Origin: Ruminococcaceae bacterium UBA6845
GTDB taxonomy: Bacteria > Bacillota > Clostridia > Oscillospirales > Acutalibacteraceae
Length of the DNA: 51,106 nucleotides
NCBI GenBank assembly: GCA_002449395.1
Contig: DKDP01000017.1
Coordinates: forward strand, 1 to 51,106
Direction of reading: 5' to 3'
The translations under genes and the position numbers were made by a program. Below the pieces are notes generated by a model, which was given only the letters and a program-made list of their open reading frames with translations, was not told the DNA's origin and made no database searches. Shown here one piece after another: positions 33,173 through 41,514 of this stretch (position 1 is the stretch's first letter; every line of letters begins with the position of its first letter).

Positions 33173-33410
33173 TATCCATACCTCCGCTTTTAACGTTTAT
33201 ATCAAAATTTTTCAATTCCTGTCTGTACGGCTATTTTATCATATACCGCCCCGTCTCTTAAAGCGTATTCCCGAAATGTCAAATGCCAAATCGGGAATTT
33301 TGGGGAACGATTGTCTTTATTTTTTCTTTGATATAATGTATAATCAATTCAAACAAGGCGTGCGCCTTAATCTGTGCGGAATCGCCTTAATTTTTGTCGA
33401 GGTTTCTCTT

Positions 33411-35153
33411 ATGAAATTCAGTGAAAAAATAAACGAATATATATTCATTCTTTCCTGCACCGCAAAGGATCTCTGCTCGGCGTCGGGCATATCGGAGGCG
33501 GCTCTCAGCCGATACAGAAACGGCGAAAGGGTTCCTGAGCTCGGTACGGACGCTTTTGAAAAGCTGTGCACCGCCGTTGCCCGAACAGCACAGAAAAAAG
33601 GCTTTTCAGAAATTGACTTCGAGTCGGTAAAAGCCGAATTTTGCTCCTGCGATGATTTTGTTTCAACAGACAAGGAAAATCTGCGGCAGAATTTCAATGC
33701 GCTGATTTCCGCTCTCAACATCAATCTGAACCGACTTTGCAAATACATTAACTATGACGTTTCAACGATATTCCGTATTCGAAACGGCACAAGGCGGCCT
33801 GCCGACTCGGAACAGTTCGCTTCGGCAATAGCCTCCTTTGTCTCACGGGAAATTAAAGCTCCGTCCGAGCTTGCGGCACTTTCCGAGCTGCTCGGCTATA
33901 ATGTCGGTGAGGTTGACGATATCTCGGAAAAATTTCTTCTTATCAAAAATTGGCTGCTCGAAACGCAGTCGATAAAGCCGAAGCCCGACAGCGTTGCCGA
34001 TTTTTTAAGCAAGCTGGATGAATTTGACCTGAATGAATATATCAAGGTAATAAAGTTCGACGAGCTTAAGGTGCCGTCGGTTCCGTTTCAGCTTCCGTCG
34101 TCAAAAACATATTTCGGACTTGAAGAGATGATGGAAAGCGAGCTTGATTTTCTGAAAGCCACCGTTCTTTCAAAATCGGCCGAGCCCGTAACGATGTACA
34201 GCGATATGCCCTTAAAAGAAATGGCAAAGGATCCCGAGTTCCCGAAAAAATGGATGTTCGGAATGGCAATGATGCTGAAAAAGGGTCTCCGTCTTAACCA
34301 GATTCACAACATCGACCGTTCCTTTGATGAGATGATGCTCGGACTCGAAAGCTGGATACCGATGTATATGACGGGACAGATTTCGCCGTATTATCTGAAG
34401 AATGTTCAGAACAATGTTTTTCTGCACTTTTTAAAGGTATCGGGCGCCGCCGCTCTCTCGGGCGAGGCCATCGCCCACTATCACAGCGACGGAAAATACT
34501 ATCTCACCAAGTCCAAAAAGGAAATTGAGTATTACAAAAGGCGTGCCGACGACCTGCTCAAAAACGCTTATCCGCTGATGGATATTTATCGAAACGAAAA
34601 GGAAAGCGAGCTGAACTCATTCCTGCTTGCCGACACCGAAAAGGACGGCAGACGCAGAAGTATTTTGTCCACTCTTCCCCTCTACACAATAAGCAATGAT
34701 CTTTTGAAAAAAATTCTTTCCCGCCACGGCATATCCGACGCTCAGATACAAAGCATTTGCGAATATGCCGAGGCTCAGCGCAAGCGGGTTGAAAATATAC
34801 TGAAATGCAATCCGATAGAGGATGAAGTTCCACTGATTTCCGACAGTGAATTTTCAAAAAATCCTCCGTCGTTGGAGCTCTCGGGTGTTTTCTGCGAAAA
34901 GGATATATTCTATAACAAGGAGGAATATTTTTCTCACCTTGAAGGCTCGAAAAAATTCGCAGCCGAGCATCCGAATTACAGCTTTAAGGAAACCTCGGTT
35001 CACACATTCCGAAACCTGCAAATTATAATGCACGAAGAACAGTGGGCTATGATCTCAAAAAGCAAGACTCCAGCAATACATTTTGTTATCCGCCATCCGA
35101 AGCTGCGGAATGCAATTGAAAATTTCATTCCTCCCGTTGTGGACAAAAAATAA
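33411..35153 (+). CDS. Large HTH-domain protein of unknown function
   Basis: This 580-residue protein has two consecutive XRE-like helix-turn-helix regions: LCSASGISEAALSRYRNGERVPE at about 21-43, and INLNRLCKYINYDVSTIFRIRNGTRRPAD at about 107-135. A long C-terminal part of about 420 residues has no recognised motif and is rich in charged helices. GAGG lies eight bases before the ATG at 33411. A longer frame reaches back to 33276 but lacks a ribosome-binding site. The architecture suggests a DNA-binding regulator with a sensor or partner-binding half, but targets cannot be inferred. A TATAAT lies at 33332-33337 upstream, without a well-spaced -35. Confidence 0.72.
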   Translation: MKFSEKINEYIFILSCTAKDLCSASGISEAALSRYRNGERVPELGTDAFEKLCTAVARTAQKKGFSEIDFESVKAEFCSCDDFVSTDKENLRQNFNALISALNINLNRLCKYINYDVSTIFRIRNGTRRPADSEQFASAIASFVSREIKAPSELAALSELLGYNVGEVDDISEKFLLIKNWLLETQSIKPKPDSVADFLSKLDEFDLNEYIKVIKFDELKVPSVPFQLPSSKTYFGLEEMMESELDFLKATVLSKSAEPVTMYSDMPLKEMAKDPEFPKKWMFGMAMMLKKGLRLNQIHNIDRSFDEMMLGLESWIPMYMTGQISPYYLKNVQNNVFLHFLKVSGAAALSGEAIAHYHSDGKYYLTKSKKEIEYYKRRADDLLKNAYPLMDIYRNEKESELNSFLLADTEKDGRRRSILSTLPLYTISNDLLKKILSRHGISDAQIQSICEYAEAQRKRVENILKCNPIEDEVPLISDSEFSKNPPSLELSGVFCEKDIFYNKEEYFSHLEGSKKFAAEHPNYSFKETSVHTFRNLQIIMHEEQWAMISKSKTPAIHFVIRHPKLRNAIENFIPPVVDKK

Positions 35154-35157
35154 AAAA

Positions 35158-35203
35158 ACGGGCTGTTGCGGTTAGTTTCCCGAAAACTAATACAACAGTC
35201 CGT
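35158..35203. terminator. Bidirectional terminator between convergent genes
   Basis: ACGGGCTGTTG pairs with CAACAGTCCGT (one G-U), and inner arms GTTAGTTT and AAACTAAT extend the stem. On the minus strand it is followed by TTTTTTTATTTTTT, on the plus strand by AAATTTATT, so it should end the hydrolase transcript strongly and the HTH-gene transcript more weakly. Confidence 0.8.
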
Positions 35204-35217
35204 AAATTTATTCTGTT

Positions 35218-37050
35218 TTATTTTATCATCGCCGAAATCGGATCAAAAAATCCTCTCGGTCCGAAGAAATAATAGAGAAGCTCGCTTGCGGTTTTGCAGA
35301 TGAAGAGAAGAACGTTATCCTTGGTTGTGTCTTTCTTTTCGTGAACACCGATCTCGGCAAGAGCATTGTAAAGCTCGCTTTCGGCAGCCTCTGCCTCACC
35401 CTCAACAATGATCGTTGTCGCAAGAACCGCCTTACCCTTTTCGATTGCGGCGGTGAGCTGCCGGGCGTTCTCCGGCGTGAGTGTTGAAAGATCAATCTCC
35501 TCCGCCTCTGCAAGATATTTCTTGAGATCTCTTGTATTTCTGTGGCCGTTGAACTGCGGATATTCAGCCGTTGTGAAAACGTCGATATCCTTGACTATAA
35601 GGAGCTGGGTCGCAAGAGAAATTACAACATCATTCCTTGCGAGCTTTTCGTGATCCTGATTTCCGAAGAACCACGTTGTGTACGGGAAAGCGCAGGTTGA
35701 TGCGTCCACCTGACCGTCGGGAGAGAGGAAGTTTGCCTCCGGGTGCGCCTGCTGTTTGTAATCGGCCGGGAGCTTTTCGTTAACCTTGCTGAACGTTGCG
35801 CCGAGTGATGTTGACGCAGAATGGATGATCTTATCCGAATTGGAGTCGGAATCAATAAGGCTGTAAAGCTCAAGTCCGTATCCCGTGATGTCATAGATCT
35901 TTGCGCCGTTTGCCTCATAATTTTTAAGGTTCTTTATATAATTCGCCTGAGAGTTATGGAATTTTTCAACATCATCGGCGAACTTTGTGCCTTTCACAAG
36001 ATACTTTTCGGCAAGCTCGTCATACATAGACGACGGCACAAGTCCCCACATCGTTGTAACACGTGCAAGTGCGGAATCCGCAAGACCTGATGCAACGCCG
36101 TCAAGCAGTCCGATCAAAACCTTTTTCGGGAGAATTCTGACTGCGATATTGATAATCCAACCTGTATAATCATCTACGCCGACGAGCTTTGTGAACATAT
36201 TTCTGTAAAGACCTGCGTCGCTGTAATCAAGCTGACCGAGCATAATCTTGCCGACAATTTCCGATCCGTCCGCCGCCGGCACAACAAGGACAATCTTGTT
36301 GATGTCCTCACCCTGCGGATGCTCTCCGACATATGCAACCGAAATTGCTCCGCCGAGGCTGATAGGCATAAGGTTTACCTTATCCTTGCCCGTCTCTTTC
36401 TTTGCCTTTTCAATAAGAGCTTCGAGATTATCGACTATATCGTACATATCGCCGAATGAATTGTATGCAAAATAATAAAGATTCTCTTCGCCGACCTTTT
36501 CAGCGTATTCCTCAATCGGAATGTGATCGTAAATTATATCCTTCTCCTCGGGAGTGCAGTCTGCGGCAGACTTGTTGTTACAGCCTTCAACACGGAACTC
36601 ATTCTTCGGTGTGCCGTCCTCATTATATGCGAGGTAATCTACCGCATCATAAACAGCCTTGTACGCCATCTTTGAAAGTCCGCAGTCCTTCTGAGTAACG
36701 AGCGATGCGACAAGCGGACCGATGAGCTTGATTACAAGCTCGGGCACATAGAAATAAATCGGCCAGCCTGTGATCTTTTTACCGTCGGGATCAACGGCGT
36801 CATTGCCGTCCTCGTCGAGCATATATGTAGTCGCCTGTCCGATTCCGTGAATTATGATCGTCGGATAAATCTCGTCGGCTTCAAGCTCGTCAACGTGTTT
36901 CTGATTGGTAAGCTCCTGCGTTGCCGCCTCAAAGCTGTTGACCTCGACCGTTTCCGGCTTGTTTTCGGCGCTTGCAAAAATAATGCAGGACGAAATACAA
37001 ATGATAATTGAAAGAATTACGGATATTACTTTTTTACCGATTTTCTGCAT
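35218..37050 (-). CDS. Secreted alpha/beta-hydrolase (lipase/esterase-like)
   Basis: This 610-residue protein has a signal peptide (MQKIGKKVISVILSIIICIS, cleavage near AENKPE). The mature part has an oxyanion-type TIIIHGIGQ (64-72) and a nucleophile elbow MPISLGG with Ser231, a GxSxG variant in which Pro replaces the first Gly. These are hallmarks of the alpha/beta-hydrolase fold. The C-terminus (about 480-580) carries a helical repeat-like region (NARQLTAAIEKGKAVL, ESELYNALAEI) resembling FIVAR-type surface modules. It starts five bases after the stop of the dockerin gene, with GAGG inside that gene, so both are co-transcribed. Hydrolysis of ester bonds outside the cell is likely; the substrate is unknown. 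Confidence 0.82.
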   Translation of the reverse strand: MQKIGKKVISVILSIIICISSCIIFASAENKPETVEVNSFEAATQELTNQKHVDELEADEIYPTIIIHGIGQATTYMLDEDGNDAVDPDGKKITGWPIYFYVPELVIKLIGPLVASLVTQKDCGLSKMAYKAVYDAVDYLAYNEDGTPKNEFRVEGCNNKSAADCTPEEKDIIYDHIPIEEYAEKVGEENLYYFAYNSFGDMYDIVDNLEALIEKAKKETGKDKVNLMPISLGGAISVAYVGEHPQGEDINKIVLVVPAADGSEIVGKIMLGQLDYSDAGLYRNMFTKLVGVDDYTGWIINIAVRILPKKVLIGLLDGVASGLADSALARVTTMWGLVPSSMYDELAEKYLVKGTKFADDVEKFHNSQANYIKNLKNYEANGAKIYDITGYGLELYSLIDSDSNSDKIIHSASTSLGATFSKVNEKLPADYKQQAHPEANFLSPDGQVDASTCAFPYTTWFFGNQDHEKLARNDVVISLATQLLIVKDIDVFTTAEYPQFNGHRNTRDLKKYLAEAEEIDLSTLTPENARQLTAAIEKGKAVLATTIIVEGEAEAAESELYNALAEIGVHEKKDTTKDNVLLFICKTASELLYYFFGPRGFFDPISAMIK

Positions 37051-37055
37051 CTTAA

Positions 37056-37778
37056 TTACCTCACTGTCAGTTTAATTAATGCTATATCCTTTTCCGCCGT
37101 TATGATAAATCCGCAGGAAGCGGTTTCGCCTGCGGCAATTTCCTCGCCGCCGAGCGTTACGCCCTTACCCTCAACAAAGGTATTGCAGTCCCAGCTCTTT
37201 GTAAGAGAAACAATTTCTTTATCGAAATTGACTGCCGCTTTCCACGAGTCGGAGTCGCTGTCGGAATCATTGCGGATTGTCAGATTGACCTGATAAGAAT
37301 GTGTGCCGTCGTTGTTGTCCCACTCGTTGACGACCTGCGCCGTTGAAGTGAAGCTGCCTGCGGTAACCGTCTGCTTTCTTCTGAGCGAGCTGTTAAGAAG
37401 CATTTCTTTCTGCTCATCATAAGGAATGGCGGAAATCTCACCCGCAGAATATCGGAGAATGAGCAGTGCGTCGCTCGAATCCACCCGTCCGTCAAGATTG
37501 ACGTCCGCATTTTTGATCTGATTTTCAAAAAGATCCTGTTGATCGACCATATGCTTCATTATACATATCGAGTCGCCGGAGTTGATCTGTCCGTCTCCGT
37601 TGACATCGCCCACCGCACAGTTTGCGTATGAATCGTTCGTGACCCTCGTTGTGAAATGGATTATCACCGCAAGGGCGGCGAACAAAACCGCAAGCGACAG
37701 CAAAATTATTATTATTTTCTTTGTGTTAAGCTGTTTTCTCTTCCGTTTTTTTATAACGGCTGTATTCGTTGTATTCAT
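37056..37778 (-). CDS. Membrane-anchored dockerin protein with CBM2-like C-terminal domain
   Basis: This 240-residue protein has a basic tail and one membrane helix (about 21-42), then a type I dockerin (about 56-113) with both Ca2+ loops DVNGDGQINSGD (58-69) and DVNLDGRVDSSD (92-103). A C-terminal beta domain follows (about 135-240) with spaced Trp residues and paired Cys, resembling family 2 carbohydrate-binding modules. Dockerins bind cohesins of scaffoldins in cellulosome-type complexes. Here the dockerin is tethered to the membrane, which would place the complex at the cell surface. GAGG lies six bases before the ATG at 37778. The downstream hydrolase gene is co-transcribed. Confidence 0.85.
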   Translation of the reverse strand: MNTTNTAVIKKRKRKQLNTKKIIIILLSLAVLFAALAVIIHFTTRVTNDSYANCAVGDVNGDGQINSGDSICIMKHMVDQQDLFENQIKNADVNLDGRVDSSDALLILRYSAGEISAIPYDEQKEMLLNSSLRRKQTVTAGSFTSTAQVVNEWDNNDGTHSYQVNLTIRNDSDSDSDSWKAAVNFDKEIVSLTKSWDCNTFVEGKGVTLGGEEIAAGETASCGFIITAEKDIALIKLTVR

Positions 37779-37805
37779 AAACATCCTCGTTTTTCGTTTT
37801 TTATC

Positions 37806-37834
37806 ATTATAACAAACCGAGGAAAATATTTCAA
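37806..37834 (-). promoter_or_regulatory. Promoter of the dockerin-hydrolase operon
   Basis: On the minus strand TTGAAA (37834-37829) and TATAAT (37811-37806) are spaced by exactly 17 bases, about 28 bases before the preferred ATG. A near-perfect sigma-A match. Confidence 0.82.
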
Positions 37835-37933
37835 TCAAATAATGAAATATTATATCATTTTAATTATTTTGATTAAAAAACAGCGCGAAATAAAGTTCTC
37901 GGAAATCAACATTCATTTTTCGTCCGATAGAAC

Positions 37934-37962
37934 TTGACTAAGGGCTTATAATATATTAGAAT
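37934..37962 (+). promoter_or_regulatory. Promoter of typA
   Basis: TTGACT (37934-37939) and TAGAAT (37957-37962) are spaced by 17 bases. Transcription should start near 37969, about 20 bases before the long hairpin. Other TATAAT-like hexamers nearby (such as 37947-37952) lack a matching -35. Confidence 0.7.
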
Positions 37963-37989
37963 ATAATAATCAAAATATATATAGCTTAA

Positions 37990-38051
37990 GTGGCTCGAAT
38001 TTTTGCAAAATCGGCACAGCGAATGCGGGATTTTGCAAGAACTCGAACCAC
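37990..38051 (+). promoter_or_regulatory. Long 5'-UTR hairpin upstream of typA
   Basis: Two 23-base arms (37990-38012 and 38029-38051) pair at 21 positions around a 16-base loop. The structure lies between the predicted transcription start and the typA ribosome-binding site (AAAGGTG at about 38062), without a T-run. It could control typA expression, for example with temperature or RNA stability, or be a member of a dispersed palindrome family. Confidence 0.6.
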
Positions 38052-38072
38052 AGGATTATGAAAGGTGATAAT

Positions 38073-39893
38073 ATGTCTAAAAGAGAAAATCTCCGTAACG
38101 TTGCCATCATTGCCCACGTTGACCACGGCAAGACCACACTGGTCGATGAGCTTCTCAAGCAGAGCGGTACGTTCCGTGAGAACGAGCAGATTCAGGAAAG
38201 AGTTATGGACTCCAACGACCTTGAAAGAGAGCGTGGAATTACAATCCTCTCCAAGAACACCGCCGTTCATTACAAAAACACAAAGATCAACATCGTCGAC
38301 ACCCCGGGTCACGCCGATTTCGGCGGCGAGGTTGAGCGAATCCTCACAATGGTTGACGGCGTTCTTCTTCTCGTTGACGCTTTCGAGGGCTGTATGCCCC
38401 AGACAAGATTCGTTCTCAAGAAGGCTCTGAACCTCAAGAAAAAGGTTCTTGTCGTTGTCAACAAGATTGACCGTCCCGGTGCACGCCCGGCAGAGGTTAT
38501 CGACGAGGTTCTTGACCTCTTCATTGAGCTCGGCGCAGATGAGGATCAGATTGAATTTCCCGTTGTCTACGCTTCGGCGAAGGACGGCTATTCGTCGCTT
38601 GATCCGGACGTCCGTGAGGGCGATATGAGGCCGCTCCTTGATGCAATTCTTGAGCACATCAGCGCTCCGGAGGGAGATGTTGACGGCCCTCTTCAGATCC
38701 TTTTCTCCAGCCTTGATTACGACGACTATATCGGAAGAATCGGCGTCGGCAGAGTTGAGAGGGGCAAAATCCTCCGTGGAGAAAATGTTGTTCTCTGCAA
38801 GCAGGACGGCGAGCAGGAAAACGTTAAGATTTCAAGACTTTACCAGTTTGAGGGACTCAAGAGAGTTGAGGTTGAGAGCGCCGCAATGGGCGACATCGTC
38901 TGCGTTTCCGGTATTGCCGACATTGAGATCGGCGAGACTGCCTGCGATCCCGAATGTGTTGAGCCGCTCCCATTCGTCAAGATCGACGAGCCGACAATTT
39001 CAATGAACTTCATCGTCAACGACAGCCCGTTTGCGGGACGTGAGGGTAAGTTTGTAACATCGAGAAACCTCCGTGATCGTCTTTTCAAAGAGGTTGAGAC
39101 AAACGTAAGTATGAGGGTTGAGGAGACCGATTCGACCGACACATTCAAGGTATCGGGTCGTGGCGAGCTCCACCTTTCGATTCTTATTGAAACAATGCGC
39201 CGTCAGGGCTATGAATTTCAGGTATCACGCCCCGAGGTTATTTATAAAACGATCAACGGTCAGCTCTGTGAGCCGATGGAGCTTTTGATTATCGAAGTGC
39301 CGGAGCAGTATGTCGGCGCCGTAATAGAAAAACTCGGTTCACGCAAGGGCGAGCTTGAAAATATGGGCTCAAGAAACGGCGGAGCAACTCATCTTGAGTT
39401 TAAGATTCCCGCAAGAGGACTTATCGGCTACCGTTCGGAATTTATGACCGACACAAACGGCAACGGAATTATGAACCAGCTCTTTGCAGGCTATGAGCCG
39501 TACAAGGGCGATATTCAGACAAGAGAGCGTGGCTCAATCGTTGTTCACGAGACAGGCACAAGCACAGGCTACGGTCTTTTCAATACTCAGGACAGAGGAC
39601 GTCTGTTCATCGGACCGGGCGTTGAGGTATATGAGGGTATGATCGTCGGCGAATGTTCAAGGAACGAGGACATCGTATGCAACGTCTGCAAGAAGAAACA
39701 GATGACAAACACACGTGCCGCAGGAAGCGATGATGCACTTCGTCTTGTTCCCCATTCAACTCTCAGCCTTGAACAGTCAATGGAGTTTATCAAGGACGAC
39801 GAACTCCTTGAGGTAACTCCCGAATCGCTCCGACTTCGCAAGCGTGTCCTTTCAAAGGAACAGCGTATGAAGCAGATGTTCAGAAAGAAATAA
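38073..39893 (+). CDS. typA: Ribosome-associated translational GTPase TypA/BipA
   Basis: This 606-residue protein has EF-G-like domains: P-loop IIAHVDHGKTTLVDEL near residues 12-27, DTPGHADFGGEVERIL, NKIDRPGARP for guanine recognition, and later SGRGELHLSILIETMRRQGYE and the C-terminal RGLIGYRSEFMTDTNGNG section unique to BipA. TypA binds 70S ribosomes and helps assembly and survival under cold or stress. The ATG at 38073 follows AAAGGTG by a normal gap; an ATG five codons earlier is possible. The length is usual for the family (about 605-615). Confidence 0.97.
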   Translation: MSKRENLRNVAIIAHVDHGKTTLVDELLKQSGTFRENEQIQERVMDSNDLERERGITILSKNTAVHYKNTKINIVDTPGHADFGGEVERILTMVDGVLLLVDAFEGCMPQTRFVLKKALNLKKKVLVVVNKIDRPGARPAEVIDEVLDLFIELGADEDQIEFPVVYASAKDGYSSLDPDVREGDMRPLLDAILEHISAPEGDVDGPLQILFSSLDYDDYIGRIGVGRVERGKILRGENVVLCKQDGEQENVKISRLYQFEGLKRVEVESAAMGDIVCVSGIADIEIGETACDPECVEPLPFVKIDEPTISMNFIVNDSPFAGREGKFVTSRNLRDRLFKEVETNVSMRVEETDSTDTFKVSGRGELHLSILIETMRRQGYEFQVSRPEVIYKTINGQLCEPMELLIIEVPEQYVGAVIEKLGSRKGELENMGSRNGGATHLEFKIPARGLIGYRSEFMTDTNGNGIMNQLFAGYEPYKGDIQTRERGSIVVHETGTSTGYGLFNTQDRGRLFIGPGVEVYEGMIVGECSRNEDIVCNVCKKKQMTNTRAAGSDDALRLVPHSTLSLEQSMEFIKDDELLEVTPESLRLRKRVLSKEQRMKQMFRKK

Positions 39894-39953
39894 TCTGATA
39901 TTGCAACGTGAAACTAAACGTTTAAGGATATCAATTTGAACAATTTGTATACC

Positions 39954-39982
39954 CCGTCTCCCCTGATTGTTAGGGGAGGCTG
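39954..39982. repeat. Short palindromic repeat, second copy of the 3862-3898 family
   Basis: CTCCCCT and AGGGGAG pair perfectly around GATTGTT, extended on both sides (10 of 11 pairs). Read in reverse it has the same CAGCC...CCCC...GGGGAGAC arms and AT-rich flank as the copy at 3862-3898, with a shorter loop. It lies between typA and ribF; without a T-run it is not an obvious terminator. Confidence 0.55.
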
Positions 39983-40041
39983 AAAAAGCAAATTTATATA
40001 TATATTAGATTTAATTCAGTCAACAATTACACGGTGATATT

Positions 40042-40920
40042 ATGACAGACGGAAAAATTGCAAACAGAACAGCGGTTGCCCTCGGCAACTTCGACGGTAT
40101 GCACGTCGGTCATATGGCGGTTCTCAGAGCAGCAAAGAGCTTTGAAAGCGAGGAGCTGACGCCTCTTGCCCTGCTTTTTGACGAGCACAGCCTCAAAGCG
40201 ATAACGGGCACGGCACCGCCGATGCTTATGACCGCAGAAGAGCGCAACCGCATCATTGCCGAAAACGGTCTTGAAATAAGAACTATCGTTTTCAACGAGA
40301 TAAAAGAACTCTCTCCGCAGGATTTTGTTAAAAAAATTCTTGTCGGCAGATTCGGCGCAAGGGCGGTATGCTGCGGCTACAACTACCGTTTCGGCAAAAA
40401 TGCCTCGGGCAACGCTCAGACGATGAAAGAGATATGCGACCGACTGGGGCTCGAATGTCGGATTGCAGGTGAGGTTGACGTTGATTCCTGCGCCGCAAGC
40501 TCAACGGAGATCAGAAAATTTATTGAGAACGGCGAGATTGAAAAAGCCAACAAAATGCTCGGTCATCCGTTTGGATTTTGTACCCGTGTTATCGACGGCG
40601 ACAAGCGAGGCAGAACGCTCGGCTTCCCGACGATCAATCAGGAGTTACCCGACGGACTTGTTCTGCCGAAATTCGGTGTCTATCAAGCCGACGTCACGGT
40701 TGACGGCGAGCATTACAAGGGCGTTTCCAACATCGGCAGACGTCCGACAGTCGGCACCGAAAGGGTTCTGAGCGAAACATATATAATTGACTTTCACAAA
40801 AATATTTACGGCGAATACGTTGACATAAGACCCGTCAGGTTCATCCGGCCGGAGAGAAAATTTTCTTCATTTGATGAACTTGCCAAACAAATTAAATCCG
40901 ATGCGAAAGAGGTGCGCTGA
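40042..40920 (+). CDS. ribF: Bifunctional riboflavin kinase / FAD synthetase RibF
   Basis: This 292-residue protein has an N-terminal FMN adenylyltransferase domain with ALGNFDGMHVGHMAVL (12-27) and CGYNYRFGKNASG, and a C-terminal flavokinase domain with GDKRGRTLGFPTIN and SNIGRRPTVG. The first domain makes FAD from FMN, the second makes FMN from riboflavin. GGTGAT precedes the ATG. The stop overlaps the next ATG by one base (TGATG), so ribF and the uracil-DNA glycosylase gene are coupled. Confidence 0.96.
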   Translation: MTDGKIANRTAVALGNFDGMHVGHMAVLRAAKSFESEELTPLALLFDEHSLKAITGTAPPMLMTAEERNRIIAENGLEIRTIVFNEIKELSPQDFVKKILVGRFGARAVCCGYNYRFGKNASGNAQTMKEICDRLGLECRIAGEVDVDSCAASSTEIRKFIENGEIEKANKMLGHPFGFCTRVIDGDKRGRTLGFPTINQELPDGLVLPKFGVYQADVTVDGEHYKGVSNIGRRPTVGTERVLSETYIIDFHKNIYGEYVDIRPVRFIRPERKFSSFDELAKQIKSDAKEVR

Positions 40921-41492
40921 TGTATAACAACTGGGATGAGCTTAAAAATGAATGTTACGGCTGTAACAGATGTGAACTTGGCGCAACGAGGACAAATCTT
41001 GTTTTCGGCGTCGGAAATGAAAACGCCGAGGTGCTTTTCATCGGCGAAGGTCCGGGCGAACAGGAGGATCTCAAGGGAGAGCCCTTTGTCGGCAGGAGCG
41101 GACAGCTTCTCGACAAGTACCTTGACGCAATTGGGCTGGACAGAAAAAAGAATATTTACATAGCGAATATGGTCAAGTGCAGACCGCCTCATAACCGTGA
41201 CCCAAAGCCCGAGGAGCAAAACGCCTGCATAACGTGGCTTAGGGAACAGGTCAGACTTATGCGGCCGAAAATAATTGTCTGCGTCGGAAGAATTTCCGCA
41301 CAGCGGCTTATCGGCCCCGACTTCAAGGTTACGAAACAGCATGGTGAATTTATCGAGAAAAACGGCGTGTTGATGATGGGCACTTTCCATCCCGCCGCTC
41401 TGCTTCGCAACCCAAACAACAAGCCTCAGGCGCTCGAGGATTTCCTCAGGCTGAGAGATAAAATCAACGAAGTGTGTGAGCATACATACTGA
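40920..41492 (+). CDS. Family-4 uracil-DNA glycosylase (iron-sulfur)
   Basis: This 190-residue protein has the active-site motif IGEGPGEQED (41-50) and THPAA-type motif GTFHPAALLRNP. Four cysteines for a [4Fe-4S] cluster are at 15, 18, 87 and 103 (C-x2-C, then CRPP and NACITW). Such enzymes remove uracil from DNA after cytosine deamination and are common in anaerobes and thermophiles. Translation starts on the overlapping TGATG with the ribF stop. Length is typical. Confidence 0.94.
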   Translation: MYNNWDELKNECYGCNRCELGATRTNLVFGVGNENAEVLFIGEGPGEQEDLKGEPFVGRSGQLLDKYLDAIGLDRKKNIYIANMVKCRPPHNRDPKPEEQNACITWLREQVRLMRPKIIVCVGRISAQRLIGPDFKVTKQHGEFIEKNGVLMMGTFHPAALLRNPNNKPQALEDFLRLRDKINEVCEHTY

Positions 41493-41514
41493 GTTAACGA
41501 GAGGAGAAAACCCA

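Noticed and set aside
37990..38051. tRNA-like GGTTCGA sequence on the minus strand
   Set aside because: It is part of the long hairpin arm; no acceptor stem, D-arm or anticodon arm can be built around it.
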